Below, in pieces: positions 7,844 to 17,309 of a stretch of 39,766 bases of DNA (positions within the stretch are counted from its first letter, which is position 1; each line of letters opens with the position of its first letter). The stretch spans positions 1 through 39,766 of the forward strand of contig JAQXBA010000128.1 in the NCBI GenBank assembly GCA_029252625.1. Direction: 5' to 3'. The notes under the pieces are model-generated. The model ran no database searches. It was not told the DNA's origin and saw nothing but the letters and a program-made list of their open reading frames with translations. The stretch is from Opitutia bacterium. GTDB lineage: Bacteria; Verrucomicrobiota; Verrucomicrobiia; Opitutales; Coraliomargaritaceae. Made by a program: the position numbers and the translations under genes.

Positions 7844-8623
7844 TTAAGTGAAGCTGTTGTTAAAGGTAAAATCCGTATTGGTTCCGCGTTCACAACGAAT
7901 GTCAGAAAAGGCGCGATCTTGTTTAATTAGTATTTCTCCAAGCCGTGTGAGCTCAAGCACGGCGAGAAAGGTCGCGACGATGGTCGTGATCGTTGTGGTC
8001 GCTTCGAAAAGCTCTGAAAATAGAAAGTTAGGCTTTTGCTTGAAGCGCAGCAGAATGAACTCCATACGGTCGGCGACGGTGATTTGTTCGGCATTAATTT
8101 CGCCTGTGGTGATACGCTCTGCGAGCCGTCGGAGTACTTGGTTGAAGGTATTCCATAAATCGACGCGTTCGACGGGTTTGAGGGGTCGTTCGACTGCCTG
8201 CAGTGCCTCTTTAGGGCCAATTCGAGCGATTAGGTCGTTACTATTGAGGATGAGCGCCTCAATTTCGGAGGAAGCCTCTTTGAATTTTTTGTATTCAAGC
8301 AGCTGTTGCACCAGCTCCCAGCGTGGGTCGATATCGTCGTCTTCTATGTCTTGATTGGAACCTTGGTCCTTTTGCGGCAGGAGCATGCGACTCTTGATGT
8401 ACATGAGCGTTGCGGCCATGACGAAAAACTCACCTGCGATTTCGAGATCAAGATTCTCCATCGAGTCGAGAATTTCAATGTATTGCGAGGTAACATGCTC
8501 GATTGGTATATCGTAAATATCGACCTCGTTGCGCCGAATTAGATAGAGTAATAAATCTAGTGGACCCTCGAATGCTGGCAGTCGTATCGCGAAGTCATTA
8601 GAGGGGACGAGTGCTTCTTGCAT
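7844..8623 (-). CDS. scpA: Segregation and condensation protein A
   Basis: A 259-residue kleisin that bridges the SMC dimer during chromosome segregation. The N-terminal SMC-neck-binding region has the hallmark FEGPLDLLLYLIRRNEVDIYD (residues about 19-39), followed by EHVTSQYIEIL and the helical MAATLMYIKSRMLLP. The middle is acidic (DIEDDDIDP). The C-terminal winged-helix region (about 175-245) contains RMEFILLRFKQKP and FLAVLELTRLGEI, as expected for the SMC cap-binding end. It starts 12 bp after lptD on the same strand and its stop is 1 base before the 81-aa gene. No scpB is present next to it, unlike in many genomes. Confidence 0.92.
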   Translation of the reverse strand: MQEALVPSNDFAIRLPAFEGPLDLLLYLIRRNEVDIYDIPIEHVTSQYIEILDSMENLDLEIAGEFFVMAATLMYIKSRMLLPQKDQGSNQDIEDDDIDPRWELVQQLLEYKKFKEASSEIEALILNSNDLIARIGPKEALQAVERPLKPVERVDLWNTFNQVLRRLAERITTGEINAEQITVADRMEFILLRFKQKPNFLFSELFEATTTITTIVATFLAVLELTRLGEILIKQDRAFSDIRCERGTNTDFTFNNSFT

Positions 8624-8635
8624 GCTGATAGGTGG

Positions 8636-10810
8636 TTACTGATTCGCGAGTCGTAGGCGCACGGTAAATTCGAAATCGCTTTCGCGGCTAGAATCTTGAC
8701 GGAAGGTGAGGCCGTAAATAATTTCCCATGCGTTGTTGAGCCGTGTGTTGATACCGATCTCGGTGCTGGTAAATTCGCCAGTTTCGGCGTCGTAGCGGGT
8801 GTCTGCTAGGAGCGAATAGCGCTCGTTGATGCGATAGATGAAGTCGATGCGGTATTGATCGATCCGATTATGTAGAAAAATAGTTGAGAGCCCGATTTCC
8901 CAGATTTCGCCACTACGAATTGAGGTGCGTGTACGCAGCTCTTCGAGTGACATGCTCTGGGTTTGGAAGCGGCTGGCGAGGTCGAACTTGAGCCAAGGCG
9001 CAGGACTCAATACAAGCTCGACCCATGTGGCGTTGAAGCTGTCTTGCTTATCGCCATCGTAACGTTTCTGTTTCTCAAACAGAATGTCTTGGTAAAAATT
9101 CAATGCGGCGAGTGTGCGCGAGCCGTAGCCCTCCGTGCGAGTTTGGAACAGATTTTCTACGCCCAGACGTGTGAGGTGTGTTTCACTGATAGAGTCGACG
9201 TTGCGTAAGTCACTAAGGTCTAGCATCGGACGGTTAAGATCGAACGCGGTGCGATCAATTACGGCGATCTCGTTTTTGGCATCTGGATCCGAGTAGTAGC
9301 GGTAGCGTAATACGGGGCGTACTAAGTGGCGCAGCCCGTTGATTTCCCACATGTTATTTTGAGTAGCGTAGGTGGCGTAAGCACGTGCTTCGAGGTCGAA
9401 ACCGACTTCGTAGATTTCACGAGTGAATTGATCGTTTTCGAGATAGGCGTCTGCTGGGGTACTGCTGAAAGGATCGTTGTATCGACCTAGGGCGCTTGGA
9501 TCCATTTCTTGATTCGCGTAGTGCGTGATGCGCGCACCTGCAAGGGGTGTCAGTGACAACCAGTCAGTGAGAAGGATGGGACGCTCGATGCGGTAGGTGA
9601 AGTCAAAGCGATCTGACTGACTATCTTGGTCGATCTCCGGTATGACTTGGCCGAAATCTTCTTCTAAGTGCGCATAACTGGCAGAGAAACGCTGGTAGGC
9701 TCCAGTATTAAAAATAGGCACAGGGAGCAGATCGAAACGCACTTCGGGTAGGCGCTCTTGCACCAGTTGAAAATCATTTGGGCGGAAGCGTCCAAAAGCC
9801 GACAAGAAGTAGTTTTCGCCAGCGTAAACGGCTTCGACAAAAGAATCTGGTTGTTGGTTGTCGCTAAAGTAGTCGTCGCGGAAATCGCGTGTCACCTCAG
9901 AGTCAGACCAATAACTAGCCGAAGCAGTTATATTAATACGTTCGCCGATGTGGTGTTGGTGACGCCATTCTACAAAGCCACGCTCTGAATCGATCGTTTG
10001 GTTGTACAGGCCAGGGTCGGGGTCGCCTTGATCGTTGAGATATCCAGTGCTAAGTGCGCCAGTGATCGTCTGGCTTTCCGAGTTGTAGGAATATTGAGCT
10101 GTCGGGCCAACCAGCACACCGCGTTTGCTGTAGAGGTCGAGGTTGGCTCCGGCACGTAACCATGAATTGACCGGAAACAGAGTCGATGTTTGCAGGTACG
10201 TGCCCAGTTCGCTATCTGAGCCCGCATTAACCTCGAAAAGCAAGGGGCTTTGATGGATGTAGTGGGTGTAGCTAGGGAGCTTGGCAACTGGCAGGTTGCC
10301 AATTCTGAAGGTCGTGGCGCTCATCGTTAGTTTGCCGCCTTGTTCGTTCGTGTAATCAATCTGGTCAGACGAGATGTTGGGCGTGAAACGCCCTGGATTA
10401 CCATAATAGATAGTAGCTCCCTGAAGAGTGGTGTTTTCTGTGGTGCCACCTGCGGTGACGCCAGCAATGTAGTATGGCCACTGGCCGGTGCGCAAGATAT
10501 CGACAGCAAACACACTTTCTTGCGTATCATAGCTCAGTTGGTCGGCGATCAGGCGATAGCCATCTCTTGAGATTGCGACGTTACCGAGAGCATCTGCAAG
10601 AAAGTATTCTTGATAGTAGGTAATACGATCGGCGATGAGACGCGTGTCTTGGAAGTCGAGTCGGGCATCGCCACGGGCCACTAAGCGCTGAGCAGCCTCA
10701 TCGAACTCTAAAGGTTCGATCGAGCTCAGTTCAGGCAGAGCCGCAGTAAGCGGTAGCGAAAACTTCGAAATGAGTAACAGGAGGGAATATAACCGAGCGA
10801 TTCTTAGCAC
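8636..10810 (-). CDS. lptD: LPS-assembly outer-membrane protein LptD
   Basis: A 724-residue protein that inserts lipopolysaccharide into the outer leaflet of the outer membrane. Start is GTG at 10810, chosen because a signal peptide follows at once (LYSLLLLISKF...PLTAALP). Residues about 30-110 are the OstA/LptA-like periplasmic domain (ARGDARLDFQDTRLIADRI, GNVAISRDG, ADQLSYD). From about 190 onward there is an aromatic, alternating beta-barrel sequence (AGANLDLYSKRGVLVGPTAQYSY, HLVRPVLRYRYY) to a C-terminal strand ending LRLANQ. The whole protein has no cysteine, so it cannot form the disulfides that the E. coli protein needs. It heads the minus-strand run into scpA. waaA elsewhere in the window supports LPS synthesis. 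Confidence 0.88.
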   Translation of the reverse strand: MLRIARLYSLLLLISKFSLPLTAALPELSSIEPLEFDEAAQRLVARGDARLDFQDTRLIADRITYYQEYFLADALGNVAISRDGYRLIADQLSYDTQESVFAVDILRTGQWPYYIAGVTAGGTTENTTLQGATIYYGNPGRFTPNISSDQIDYTNEQGGKLTMSATTFRIGNLPVAKLPSYTHYIHQSPLLFEVNAGSDSELGTYLQTSTLFPVNSWLRAGANLDLYSKRGVLVGPTAQYSYNSESQTITGALSTGYLNDQGDPDPGLYNQTIDSERGFVEWRHQHHIGERINITASASYWSDSEVTRDFRDDYFSDNQQPDSFVEAVYAGENYFLSAFGRFRPNDFQLVQERLPEVRFDLLPVPIFNTGAYQRFSASYAHLEEDFGQVIPEIDQDSQSDRFDFTYRIERPILLTDWLSLTPLAGARITHYANQEMDPSALGRYNDPFSSTPADAYLENDQFTREIYEVGFDLEARAYATYATQNNMWEINGLRHLVRPVLRYRYYSDPDAKNEIAVIDRTAFDLNRPMLDLSDLRNVDSISETHLTRLGVENLFQTRTEGYGSRTLAALNFYQDILFEKQKRYDGDKQDSFNATWVELVLSPAPWLKFDLASRFQTQSMSLEELRTRTSIRSGEIWEIGLSTIFLHNRIDQYRIDFIYRINERYSLLADTRYDAETGEFTSTEIGINTRLNNAWEIIYGLTFRQDSSRESDFEFTVRLRLANQ

Positions 10811-10951
10811 GGAAGGGGACTATGAGCTGGTATTTTAGTGCGACAAGTCTTTTATCACATGAGTATTAATCAAGTGATTTTTTCTGTTTGAATCGTATGT
10901 TGCGGCTAAGGTTCTTGCAAATAGTAACGGAAGTGATCTTTTCTTACATCT

Positions 10952-13171
10952 GTGATTGTTTCTAAAACTTTACTCGACTCGATTACTCAGGTTACATCGA
11001 GCCAGCCACACTCAATATTGGGAATGCATTCGCATGCAGTTGGATCAAAGTCTAGCATCGTGGTGCGCGCTTTTTTAGATGATGCGGTGACCTGCGAGGT
11101 TGTGGATGTGTCGAAGCCCGATGGCCCACGTTACTCGTTGAAACGTTTGACGGATGACGGGTTCTTTGAAGGCGTGATCCCAAAGCGAAAAGATGTATTT
11201 GCCTACCGCTTAAGGATCGAGCGCTATAATGGCGAAATTCGTCAGTTCTTCGACCCTTATAGTTTTCTGCCTAGCTTGTCGGATGATGATGTCTACCTCT
11301 TTAACGAGGGCAATGAGCACCAAGCTCACAATAAAATGGGCGCTCAGTTGCGTGACTTAAATGGTGTGGCAGGTGTGTCGTTCGCGGTGTGGGCACCCAG
11401 TGCAACGCGTGTTTCGCTGGTCGGTGACTTTAATCATTGGGACGGTCGCTACCATCCGATGCGCAGTCTCGGTGGATCAGGCATTTGGGAGTTATTCGTG
11501 CCTGGACTAGAAGCTGGAGCCAAGTATAAGTTCGAAATCGGCACGCAACTGGGCGATTTCCCGTTGTTAAAGACCGATCCGTACGGCGCTCGATTTGAGT
11601 CGCCGCCAGGGAATGCATCGATCGTTTGCAAAGTGGATGGATATGAATGGCATGATGCCGATTGGATCAAGCAGCGCGAATCGACGGATTGGGCGAATGA
11701 GCCAGTCTCTATCTATGAGATGCATCTTGGGTCATGGAAACGGATCGTAGAAGATGCCAACCGCCCGTTGTCTTATCGTGAATTAGCGAGTGAATTAGTC
11801 GTTTATTTAAAGGATATGCATTATACTCATGTTGAATTCATGCCGCTATCGGAGCACCCCTTTGATGGCTCTTGGGGCTACCAAGTGACTGGGTTCTTTG
11901 CGCCGACCTATCGATTCGGCACGCCAGAAGACTTCATGTACTTGGTCGATGTATTGCACCAGAATGGTCTAGGTGTAATTATGGATTGGGTGCCAGCGCA
12001 CTTCCCAACGGATGGTTTCGCACTCGGTCAGTTTGATGGCACAGCCCTCTATGAGCATGCTGATCCGCGACAAGGTTTCCACCAGGACTGGGGTACTTAT
12101 ATTTTTAACTTTGGCCGCAACGAAGTTTGCACTTTCCTGATAGCGAGCGCATTGGCTTGGTGTGAGCGTTATCACATCGATGGCCTACGCGTCGATGCCG
12201 TGGCATCGATGCTATATCTTGATTACTCTCGAGAAGATGGGCAGTGGATACCAAATCAGTATGGTGGTCGCGAAAACCTTGAAGCAATCGATTTTCTGCG
12301 GCGCACTAATGATCTGGTGCATCAATATTATCCGGGCGCGCTCATGATTGCTGAAGAGTCGACCGCATTCCCGGGAGTGACTAAGCCGACATCTGAAGGT
12401 GGCCTCGGCTTCGACATGAAGTGGAATATGGGCTGGATGCACGACACTTTGGAGTATTTTAAGAAAGATCCGATTTATCGTAAATTTGAGCATCACCAGC
12501 TTTCATTTGCTATGCTCTATCAGTATTCCGAAAATTTCACACAGGTCTTTTCACATGATGAGATTGTGCATGGTAAGGGTTCGATGATGCTGAAAATGCC
12601 GGGAGAGCCGATGTCGAATAAGGCACGTCAGCTCCGCTTGCTGTATGCGTTTATGTGGATGTGGCCAGGCAAGAAAACCCTCTTTATGGGTTGTGACTTT
12701 GGTCAATCCGCAGAGTGGTCGCACGATGGTAGTTTAGACTGGCACTTATTAGAATACTTGGACCATCAAGGTGTGCAGATGGTGGTGCGTGATCTCAATC
12801 GTATTTACCAACAGGTTCCAGGTTTTGCCGCGGGCGATAATCATCCGGAAGGATTCGAGTGGATTAATAATTCGGACGCAGATAACAGTGTTTTAACTTT
12901 CCTGCGTAATGGCCTAGCGAAGACCGACACATTGGCAGTCGTCGGAAATTATACACCTGTGCAGCGAGAAGGATTTCGCGTGGGTGTGCCGTACCTCGGA
13001 TTCTGGCAAGAAATTCTGAATACCGATGCCAAGGCATACGGCGGTCTTGGATTTGGTAATGGCGGTGGCGTCGTTGCCGACGAGGTCGAGTGGGACGGAC
13101 GACCGTATTCGATTAAGCTTGAATTGCCTCCAGTCTCGATGAGCGTATTCCGTTTTCAGGGAGAGGCATAG
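10952..13171 (+). CDS. glgB: 1,4-alpha-glucan branching enzyme
   Basis: A 739-residue GH13 enzyme that makes alpha-1,6 branches in glycogen. Start is GTG at 10952. An N1 domain (about 20-115) is followed by a CBM48 domain (about 120-215, GVSFAVWAPSATRVSLVGDFNHWDG) and the catalytic barrel. Active-site residues by spacing to E. coli GlgB: nucleophile Asp415 (DGLRVDAV), acid/base Glu468 (IAEEST), and Asp536 in FSHDEIVHGKGSM. The C-terminal beta domain ends VSMSVFRFQGE. Length is close to the E. coli protein (728). No other glg genes are in the window. It is divergent from lptD with 141 bp between them, which must hold both promoters. Confidence 0.96.
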   Translation: MIVSKTLLDSITQVTSSQPHSILGMHSHAVGSKSSIVVRAFLDDAVTCEVVDVSKPDGPRYSLKRLTDDGFFEGVIPKRKDVFAYRLRIERYNGEIRQFFDPYSFLPSLSDDDVYLFNEGNEHQAHNKMGAQLRDLNGVAGVSFAVWAPSATRVSLVGDFNHWDGRYHPMRSLGGSGIWELFVPGLEAGAKYKFEIGTQLGDFPLLKTDPYGARFESPPGNASIVCKVDGYEWHDADWIKQRESTDWANEPVSIYEMHLGSWKRIVEDANRPLSYRELASELVVYLKDMHYTHVEFMPLSEHPFDGSWGYQVTGFFAPTYRFGTPEDFMYLVDVLHQNGLGVIMDWVPAHFPTDGFALGQFDGTALYEHADPRQGFHQDWGTYIFNFGRNEVCTFLIASALAWCERYHIDGLRVDAVASMLYLDYSREDGQWIPNQYGGRENLEAIDFLRRTNDLVHQYYPGALMIAEESTAFPGVTKPTSEGGLGFDMKWNMGWMHDTLEYFKKDPIYRKFEHHQLSFAMLYQYSENFTQVFSHDEIVHGKGSMMLKMPGEPMSNKARQLRLLYAFMWMWPGKKTLFMGCDFGQSAEWSHDGSLDWHLLEYLDHQGVQMVVRDLNRIYQQVPGFAAGDNHPEGFEWINNSDADNSVLTFLRNGLAKTDTLAVVGNYTPVQREGFRVGVPYLGFWQEILNTDAKAYGGLGFGNGGGVVADEVEWDGRPYSIKLELPPVSMSVFRFQGEA

Positions 13172-13425
13172 TTTCTGGTTACATCCTATACATTAGTTTA
13201 TCGAGGGCGCAAGTCGGGTACCCTGACCGTGATGGATATCACCAGCTATGCGGCGCGCTTTTTAACGTCCTTGTTCAGCGTGTTCTAAATATTCTGCTGC
13301 TGGGGTGGTAGCACAATGAGTCGGGTGAGTGTTTTGATAAATAAAGCTAGTCCAATTGCTGTAGCGGAACTGAGTGTATTTCCAATGTTGCTTCTTCGGG
13401 GGCACACTGTTCATTGGGATCTACT

Positions 13426-13644
13426 ATGTTAGAAGCAGAATCTATTGCCGAACTTCAGTCGCAACTGACTCATTTGGAGCGTCATATCGCAGAGCAAGAT
13501 GCAGAATTTTATCAATTAGCAAAGCGTGTGGATGCATTGACGCAGTTGGTGCAGACGCAGAAGGCACAGCTATCTATACTGTCATCGGGAGGCTTGACTG
13601 GTGCGGGTGATATGCCTGCAAATGAAAAACCACCGCATTATTAG
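13426..13644 (+). CDS. slyX: SlyX family small coiled-coil protein
   Basis: A 72-residue protein from ATG 13426 (MLEAESIAELQSQLTHLERHIAEQDAEF...). A TTG four codons earlier is also possible but less likely. The first about 50 residues form an uninterrupted heptad-type coiled coil (LQSQLTHLERHIAEQDAEFYQLAKRVDALTQLVQTQ), and the protein ends in the family's signature PPHY. Length fits SlyX (about 70-75). Its function is not well defined. It stands about 250 bp after glgB, so it probably has its own promoter; that gap contains no other gene I can support. Confidence 0.8.
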   Translation: MLEAESIAELQSQLTHLERHIAEQDAEFYQLAKRVDALTQLVQTQKAQLSILSSGGLTGAGDMPANEKPPHY

Positions 13645-13715
13645 GCTTCTGTGGGGCTGCGCGGAATGTGACTCGTTACCGCTTTTGTAGCATTGTTGTG
13701 GGGGCGTGAGTGGCG

Positions 13716-14522
13716 CTATTCCTCCGCGAGCTCTAGCGAGCGTGTTTTGGCCGCGGTGACTGCTTGGTCGACGAGTCCTCTGAGGTCATTGTCGCTTAAT
13801 ACTTTGAGCGCTGCCGCGGTCGTGCCGCCAGGGGATGTGACGGCATTGCGCAGGTCTTCTGGGCTGTCTTCGCTATCTGCCAAAAGCATGGCTGCGCCGA
13901 GCAAGGTATCGACTGCGAGTGAGTGGGAGAGGGACTCATCGAGTCCGCAGTTGATGCCTGCTTCACGCAGGGCTGCGGCAAATTCAAATACATAGGCGGG
14001 GCCACTGCCGCTGATGGCAGTGACGGCATCGAGGTCCGCTTCTTCCACTTGATGGTAGTTACCTAAGGAGCTGAGGGTGTTCTCGACGATCTCTTGATCT
14101 TTCGGGCTGAGAGGGGATTGTGGTGCGAACGCGGTGACGCCTGCGCCGATTTGCCCGGGTGTGTTGGGCATGGTGCGCACAATATTGCGCGCATTGCAGA
14201 ACTTCGCACTGAGCCGTGAAATAGGAGTGCCAGCGAGGATCGAGAGCAGAAGTTTGCCGTGTGCAGCTTCGGCGAGTGCATCGTCAATCTCGCTAAACTG
14301 CTGTGGCTTGCAGGCGAGCACGATCGTCTCTGCCTTGCGGACGACTTTATTGATGTCTTTTGCAAATTGGATACCTGTTTGCTCGGCTAGTTCAGGGCCA
14401 CTCGGGTCGTCGCCGCAGGTGCATACGATTTCGTCGGGTGCGTAGTGTTCTTCTTCGAGAAGTCCACGGACGATAGCAGAGGCCATACGGCCGGCTCCAA
14501 TAAATACGATTCGAATACTCAT
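13716..14522 (-). CDS. proC: Pyrroline-5-carboxylate reductase
   Basis: A 268-residue cytoplasmic enzyme, the last step of proline synthesis (pyrroline-5-carboxylate to L-proline with NAD(P)H). The N-terminal Rossmann motif is VFIGAGRMASAIVRGLL (residues 6-22). The central part has VLACKPQQF and RTMPNTPGQIGAGVTAF. The C-terminal signature is SGSGPAYVFEF, then VTSPGGTTAAALKVL and the terminal VDQAVTAAKTRS. All are standard. Its ATG directly abuts the stop of the upstream REC-histidine kinase (no gap), so the two are almost certainly co-transcribed and possibly translationally coupled. Confidence 0.96.
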   Translation of the reverse strand: MSIRIVFIGAGRMASAIVRGLLEEEHYAPDEIVCTCGDDPSGPELAEQTGIQFAKDINKVVRKAETIVLACKPQQFSEIDDALAEAAHGKLLLSILAGTPISRLSAKFCNARNIVRTMPNTPGQIGAGVTAFAPQSPLSPKDQEIVENTLSSLGNYHQVEEADLDAVTAISGSGPAYVFEFAAALREAGINCGLDESLSHSLAVDTLLGAAMLLADSEDSPEDLRNAVTSPGGTTAAALKVLSDNDLRGLVDQAVTAAKTRSLELAEE

Positions 14523-15635
14523 TTATAAGGGATGGGTGATTGTTGCGGTTACGCCGCAGTCTGCGTTGGGTTTGAGGGTGATTTCTCCTTCAAGGTTGCG
14601 AATCGTGTGACGTGCGATGGTAAGACCCATGCCACGACCGACCGAGGTCTTGGTCGTGATGAAGGGCTCAAACAAAGTATCTGTGACTTCTGGATCAATA
14701 CCAGCGCCATGATCGGTGACTTTGATCTCTAGCATGGCAGGTCCATTTTCGCGCGATATGCGGGCGGTGAGGTGGATGGTTCGATCCGCATCTGCGGTGC
14801 CCTTCGCATAGCTTTCCCATGCGTTGATGAGCAGCTTAACGAGGATAATTTCGAATACTTCTGGATTCGCAGAAATGGTGGCGCTATCGTCGAGTTGCGA
14901 GTCAAGTAAGACTCGAGCGGGGATACCATGCTCATGCTTCAGACGGTCAATACTGTTGTCTAGTAGTGAATCGATCGATTGAGTGGATAGTTCGATGCGT
15001 TCGTTGTTGGCGATGGTTCCGAGTTGGCGAATAATACCGACCATACGGTTGATCGCGTTGTCCATCAGCATGACGCTACGCTTGACCATGTCGGGGCTGT
15101 CGTAGCCATTTTTGATTAGGTCGAGATAACCGACGACGACGCCGAGTAAATTATTTAAGTTATGCGCGATCCCTTGAGTGATGGCACCTACTGCAGCTGA
15201 CTTTCGAACCTCGCCCAGGCGTGTTTGTAATTCTAGGTTTTCGCGAAACACCTCTTGCAGGCGAAGCTGTGTGCGTACGCGGGCCAGGGTCTCATCGAGA
15301 TCGATTGGTTTTGTGATGTAATCGACAGCGCCAGCATTTAGACCTTCGAGCTTCCCCTCTTTCGAAGCCTTGGCGGTGATAAAGATGATGGGGATGGCCT
15401 CAGTCGCCGGATTTGCCTTCAGGTGTTGGCAAGTTTCAATGCCGTCCATTTCGGGCATCATGATGTCGAGCAGAATTAGATCGGGGCGATCCTGTTCAAC
15501 AATTTTCAAGCATTCGCGTCCATTATAAGCGACGAGAATATCCATGTTTTGTCGTTCAAGTTTGCGTTGCAGCAGCTTGATGTTGATCGGTTGATCGTCG
15601 ACAACGAGGATTTTAGGCTTTCGGTTAGAAATCAA
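14523..15635 (-). CDS. REC-histidine kinase fusion (response regulator then kinase)
   Basis: A 370-residue cytoplasmic signalling protein without membrane segments. Residues 8-125 are a receiver domain (VVDDQ, phosphorylatable Asp57 in LILLDIMMPEMDG, Lys109 in DYITKP). Then comes a helical linker, a HisKA-like dimerisation helix with His158 in QGIAHNLNNLLG, and a HATPase_c domain (about 245-370) with DHGAGID (G1), LFEPFITTK (F box) and GRGMGLTIA (G2). The start is TTG at 15635, because an in-frame stop lies five codons upstream and no ATG precedes the receiver core. Such REC-HK proteins usually relay from another kinase. Upstream of proC with no gap; what links it to proline synthesis, if anything, is unknown. 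Confidence 0.88.
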   Translation of the reverse strand: MISNRKPKILVVDDQPINIKLLQRKLERQNMDILVAYNGRECLKIVEQDRPDLILLDIMMPEMDGIETCQHLKANPATEAIPIIFITAKASKEGKLEGLNAGAVDYITKPIDLDETLARVRTQLRLQEVFRENLELQTRLGEVRKSAAVGAITQGIAHNLNNLLGVVVGYLDLIKNGYDSPDMVKRSVMLMDNAINRMVGIIRQLGTIANNERIELSTQSIDSLLDNSIDRLKHEHGIPARVLLDSQLDDSATISANPEVFEIILVKLLINAWESYAKGTADADRTIHLTARISRENGPAMLEIKVTDHGAGIDPEVTDTLFEPFITTKTSVGRGMGLTIARHTIRNLEGEITLKPNADCGVTATITHPL

Positions 15636-15733
15636 GAGTATGCTTGTTTAGACGGCGGATGAAGGCGGTTGGCTTGTTTGCTAAAATATATAAAAAATAT
15701 AGTCTGAATTTTAGTAAGTTTAAACAAAAAAAG

Positions 15734-16384
15734 TTAATTAGGATTTGTAGATGTCCTAGTCAGCGCCTCGTTTCCTTGAAGTTTAGTTTCGTCGATAACG
15801 GCTGTTCGACTCAGCAGATCATGGCCCATTTGGCGACGTTTGTTGAACAACAGTGGAATGAGCATCGCTGCCCAGCCAATGATACCAAAACTAAAGAACA
15901 TTATTGTTTTTAACCCCCCACGAACGATGCCACTAAAGATCGTGGGCTCTCCAAGTGTAATGGTGCTGATGCTACACAGCCGACAGCAGCGTTTGCCGAC
16001 TGAGCTTCCGCCGAAGAATGCTTCGCCAGTGGAAAAGTAGAACCAGGCTACTGTGATCGTCGTACCTAGAGCATAGGAAATGATTTCAAACAGTTCTGGG
16101 TTAGTGCCATTCATGTCGAAGATCATGCGTTTTGCATAATCGAGGTTTTGCATGGCTACGTTGTAATCTGTCCAAATTGAAGCCGCTTTGGGGAAGCTTT
16201 CTAATAGCGTTACTTTTAAAATTAGTGCACTGACGCCAAGGATTAGCGCTAAATCTAAGCAGAATGCTAGCGCACGAATAATAAAGCGCGCCGTCGGCAT
16301 CGGCCCGTTGTCACATAATATCGAGTCGAGCGGGTTACCCTGTTTGATCAATGCAGGCTCTTGAGAAGCGTGCTGTGTGCTCAT
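15734..16384 (-). CDS. RDD family membrane protein
   Basis: A 216-residue inner-membrane protein. The RDD-type start is [25 protein letters not shown] (about residues 32-56), with Arg and Asp in the first helix. A second hydrophobic segment is near 105-120 ([25 protein letters not shown]) with the conserved SVGKRCCRL, and a third near 153-180 ([28 protein letters not shown]). The end, [15 protein letters not shown], is the usual RDD tail. Function of the family is poorly defined; some members are linked to ion exchange or transport. Its start overlaps the folD stop by four bases (ATGA), so the two are translated together. Confidence 0.88.
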   Translation of the reverse strand: MSTQHASQEPALIKQGNPLDSILCDNGPMPTARFIIRALAFCLDLALILGVSALILKVTLLESFPKAASIWTDYNVAMQNLDYAKRMIFDMNGTNPELFEIISYALGTTITVAWFYFSTGEAFFGGSSVGKRCCRLCSISTITLGEPTIFSGIVRGGLKTIMFFSFGIIGWAAMLIPLLFNKRRQMGHDLLSRTAVIDETKLQGNEALTRTSTNPN

Positions 16385-17262
16385 CCTTGATTTGCCTGGC
16401 TGGCTTTGAAGGCTCGCAGAGTGTTGTGCATCAGCATGGCAACTGTCATCGGACCCACGCCGCCAGGAACGGGCGTAATGTGTGTTGCTTTGGCTGAGAC
16501 GGTGGCAAACTCGACATCGCCAATGAGACGATAGCCGCTCTTCTTATTGGCGTCTTCAACGCGGTTGATGCCAACGTCGATAATATTGACGCCGTCTTTG
16601 ACCATGTCTGCGGTGACGAAATTGGCGCGCCCAATGGCTGCGATCAGCACATCTGCTTGGCGAGTAATGTTTGGTAGGTCGGCGGTGCGCGAGTGGCAGA
16701 CGGTGACGGTTGCATTACCTGGGCAAGCTTTTTGCATCATTAGTAGAGCAGCTGGTTTGCCGACGATTTGGCTGCGGCCAAGTACGACAACGTGCTTACC
16801 TTCAGTTTCGATGCCGCTGCGCTTAATTAGTTGGACGATACCCGCAGGTGTGCAGGCGACGAAGCCACTGCTGTCTTCTTGGCAGAGTTTACCGATGTTA
16901 ACTGTGTTGAAACCGTCGACGTCTTTGCCGGGAAGGACTCGGTTAAAAGTGGCGGTTTCATTAATATGCTTTGGCAGCGGTGCTTGAATGAGGATACCAT
17001 TGACGTCGGGATCAGCGTTGAGTATGTCAATTTGGGCGAACAGTTCTTCTGATGTAATGCTTTCCGGGAGCAAAGTTAGGCGGCTTTCGATGCCGATTCG
17101 TTCGGCAGTTTTCTCCTTTTTACGCACATAGGAGACCGAGGCTGGGTCTTCGCCGACGCGGATGAAGGCGACTACTGGTTTTTTACCTGAAAGTGTGCCA
17201 ACCTCGGTGGTGAGTTCTTCAATAATAGATGCTGCGATTGCGTTACCGTCGATGAGTTGCAT
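16381..17262 (-). CDS. folD: Methylenetetrahydrofolate dehydrogenase/cyclohydrolase
   Basis: A 293-residue bifunctional enzyme of one-carbon metabolism: 5,10-methylene-THF to methenyl-THF (NADP) and on to 10-formyl-THF. The catalytic Lys49 lies in the YVRKK motif (Tyr45, Lys49; family YxxxK). Other signatures are [32 protein letters not shown], the NADP-binding [15 protein letters not shown], and [15 protein letters not shown] near the C-terminus. All family motifs are intact. It precedes the RDD gene with a 4-bp overlap and follows the SH3-like exported protein after 47 bp. Confidence 0.96.
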   Translation of the reverse strand: MQLIDGNAIAASIIEELTTEVGTLSGKKPVVAFIRVGEDPASVSYVRKKEKTAERIGIESRLTLLPESITSEELFAQIDILNADPDVNGILIQAPLPKHINETATFNRVLPGKDVDGFNTVNIGKLCQEDSSGFVACTPAGIVQLIKRSGIETEGKHVVVLGRSQIVGKPAALLMMQKACPGNATVTVCHSRTADLPNITRQADVLIAAIGRANFVTADMVKDGVNIIDVGINRVEDANKKSGYRLIGDVEFATVSAKATHITPVPGGVGPMTVAMLMHNTLRAFKASQANQG

Positions 17263-17309
17263 GATTGTGTTGGTATTATTTTTTGTTAAACTTTATAAGT
17301 TAGTGGAAT

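Noticed and set aside
13374-13610. 78-codon plus-strand frame overlapping slyX
   Set aside because: The overlapping frame is a clear SlyX with coiled coil and PPHY end. This one has no recognisable features.
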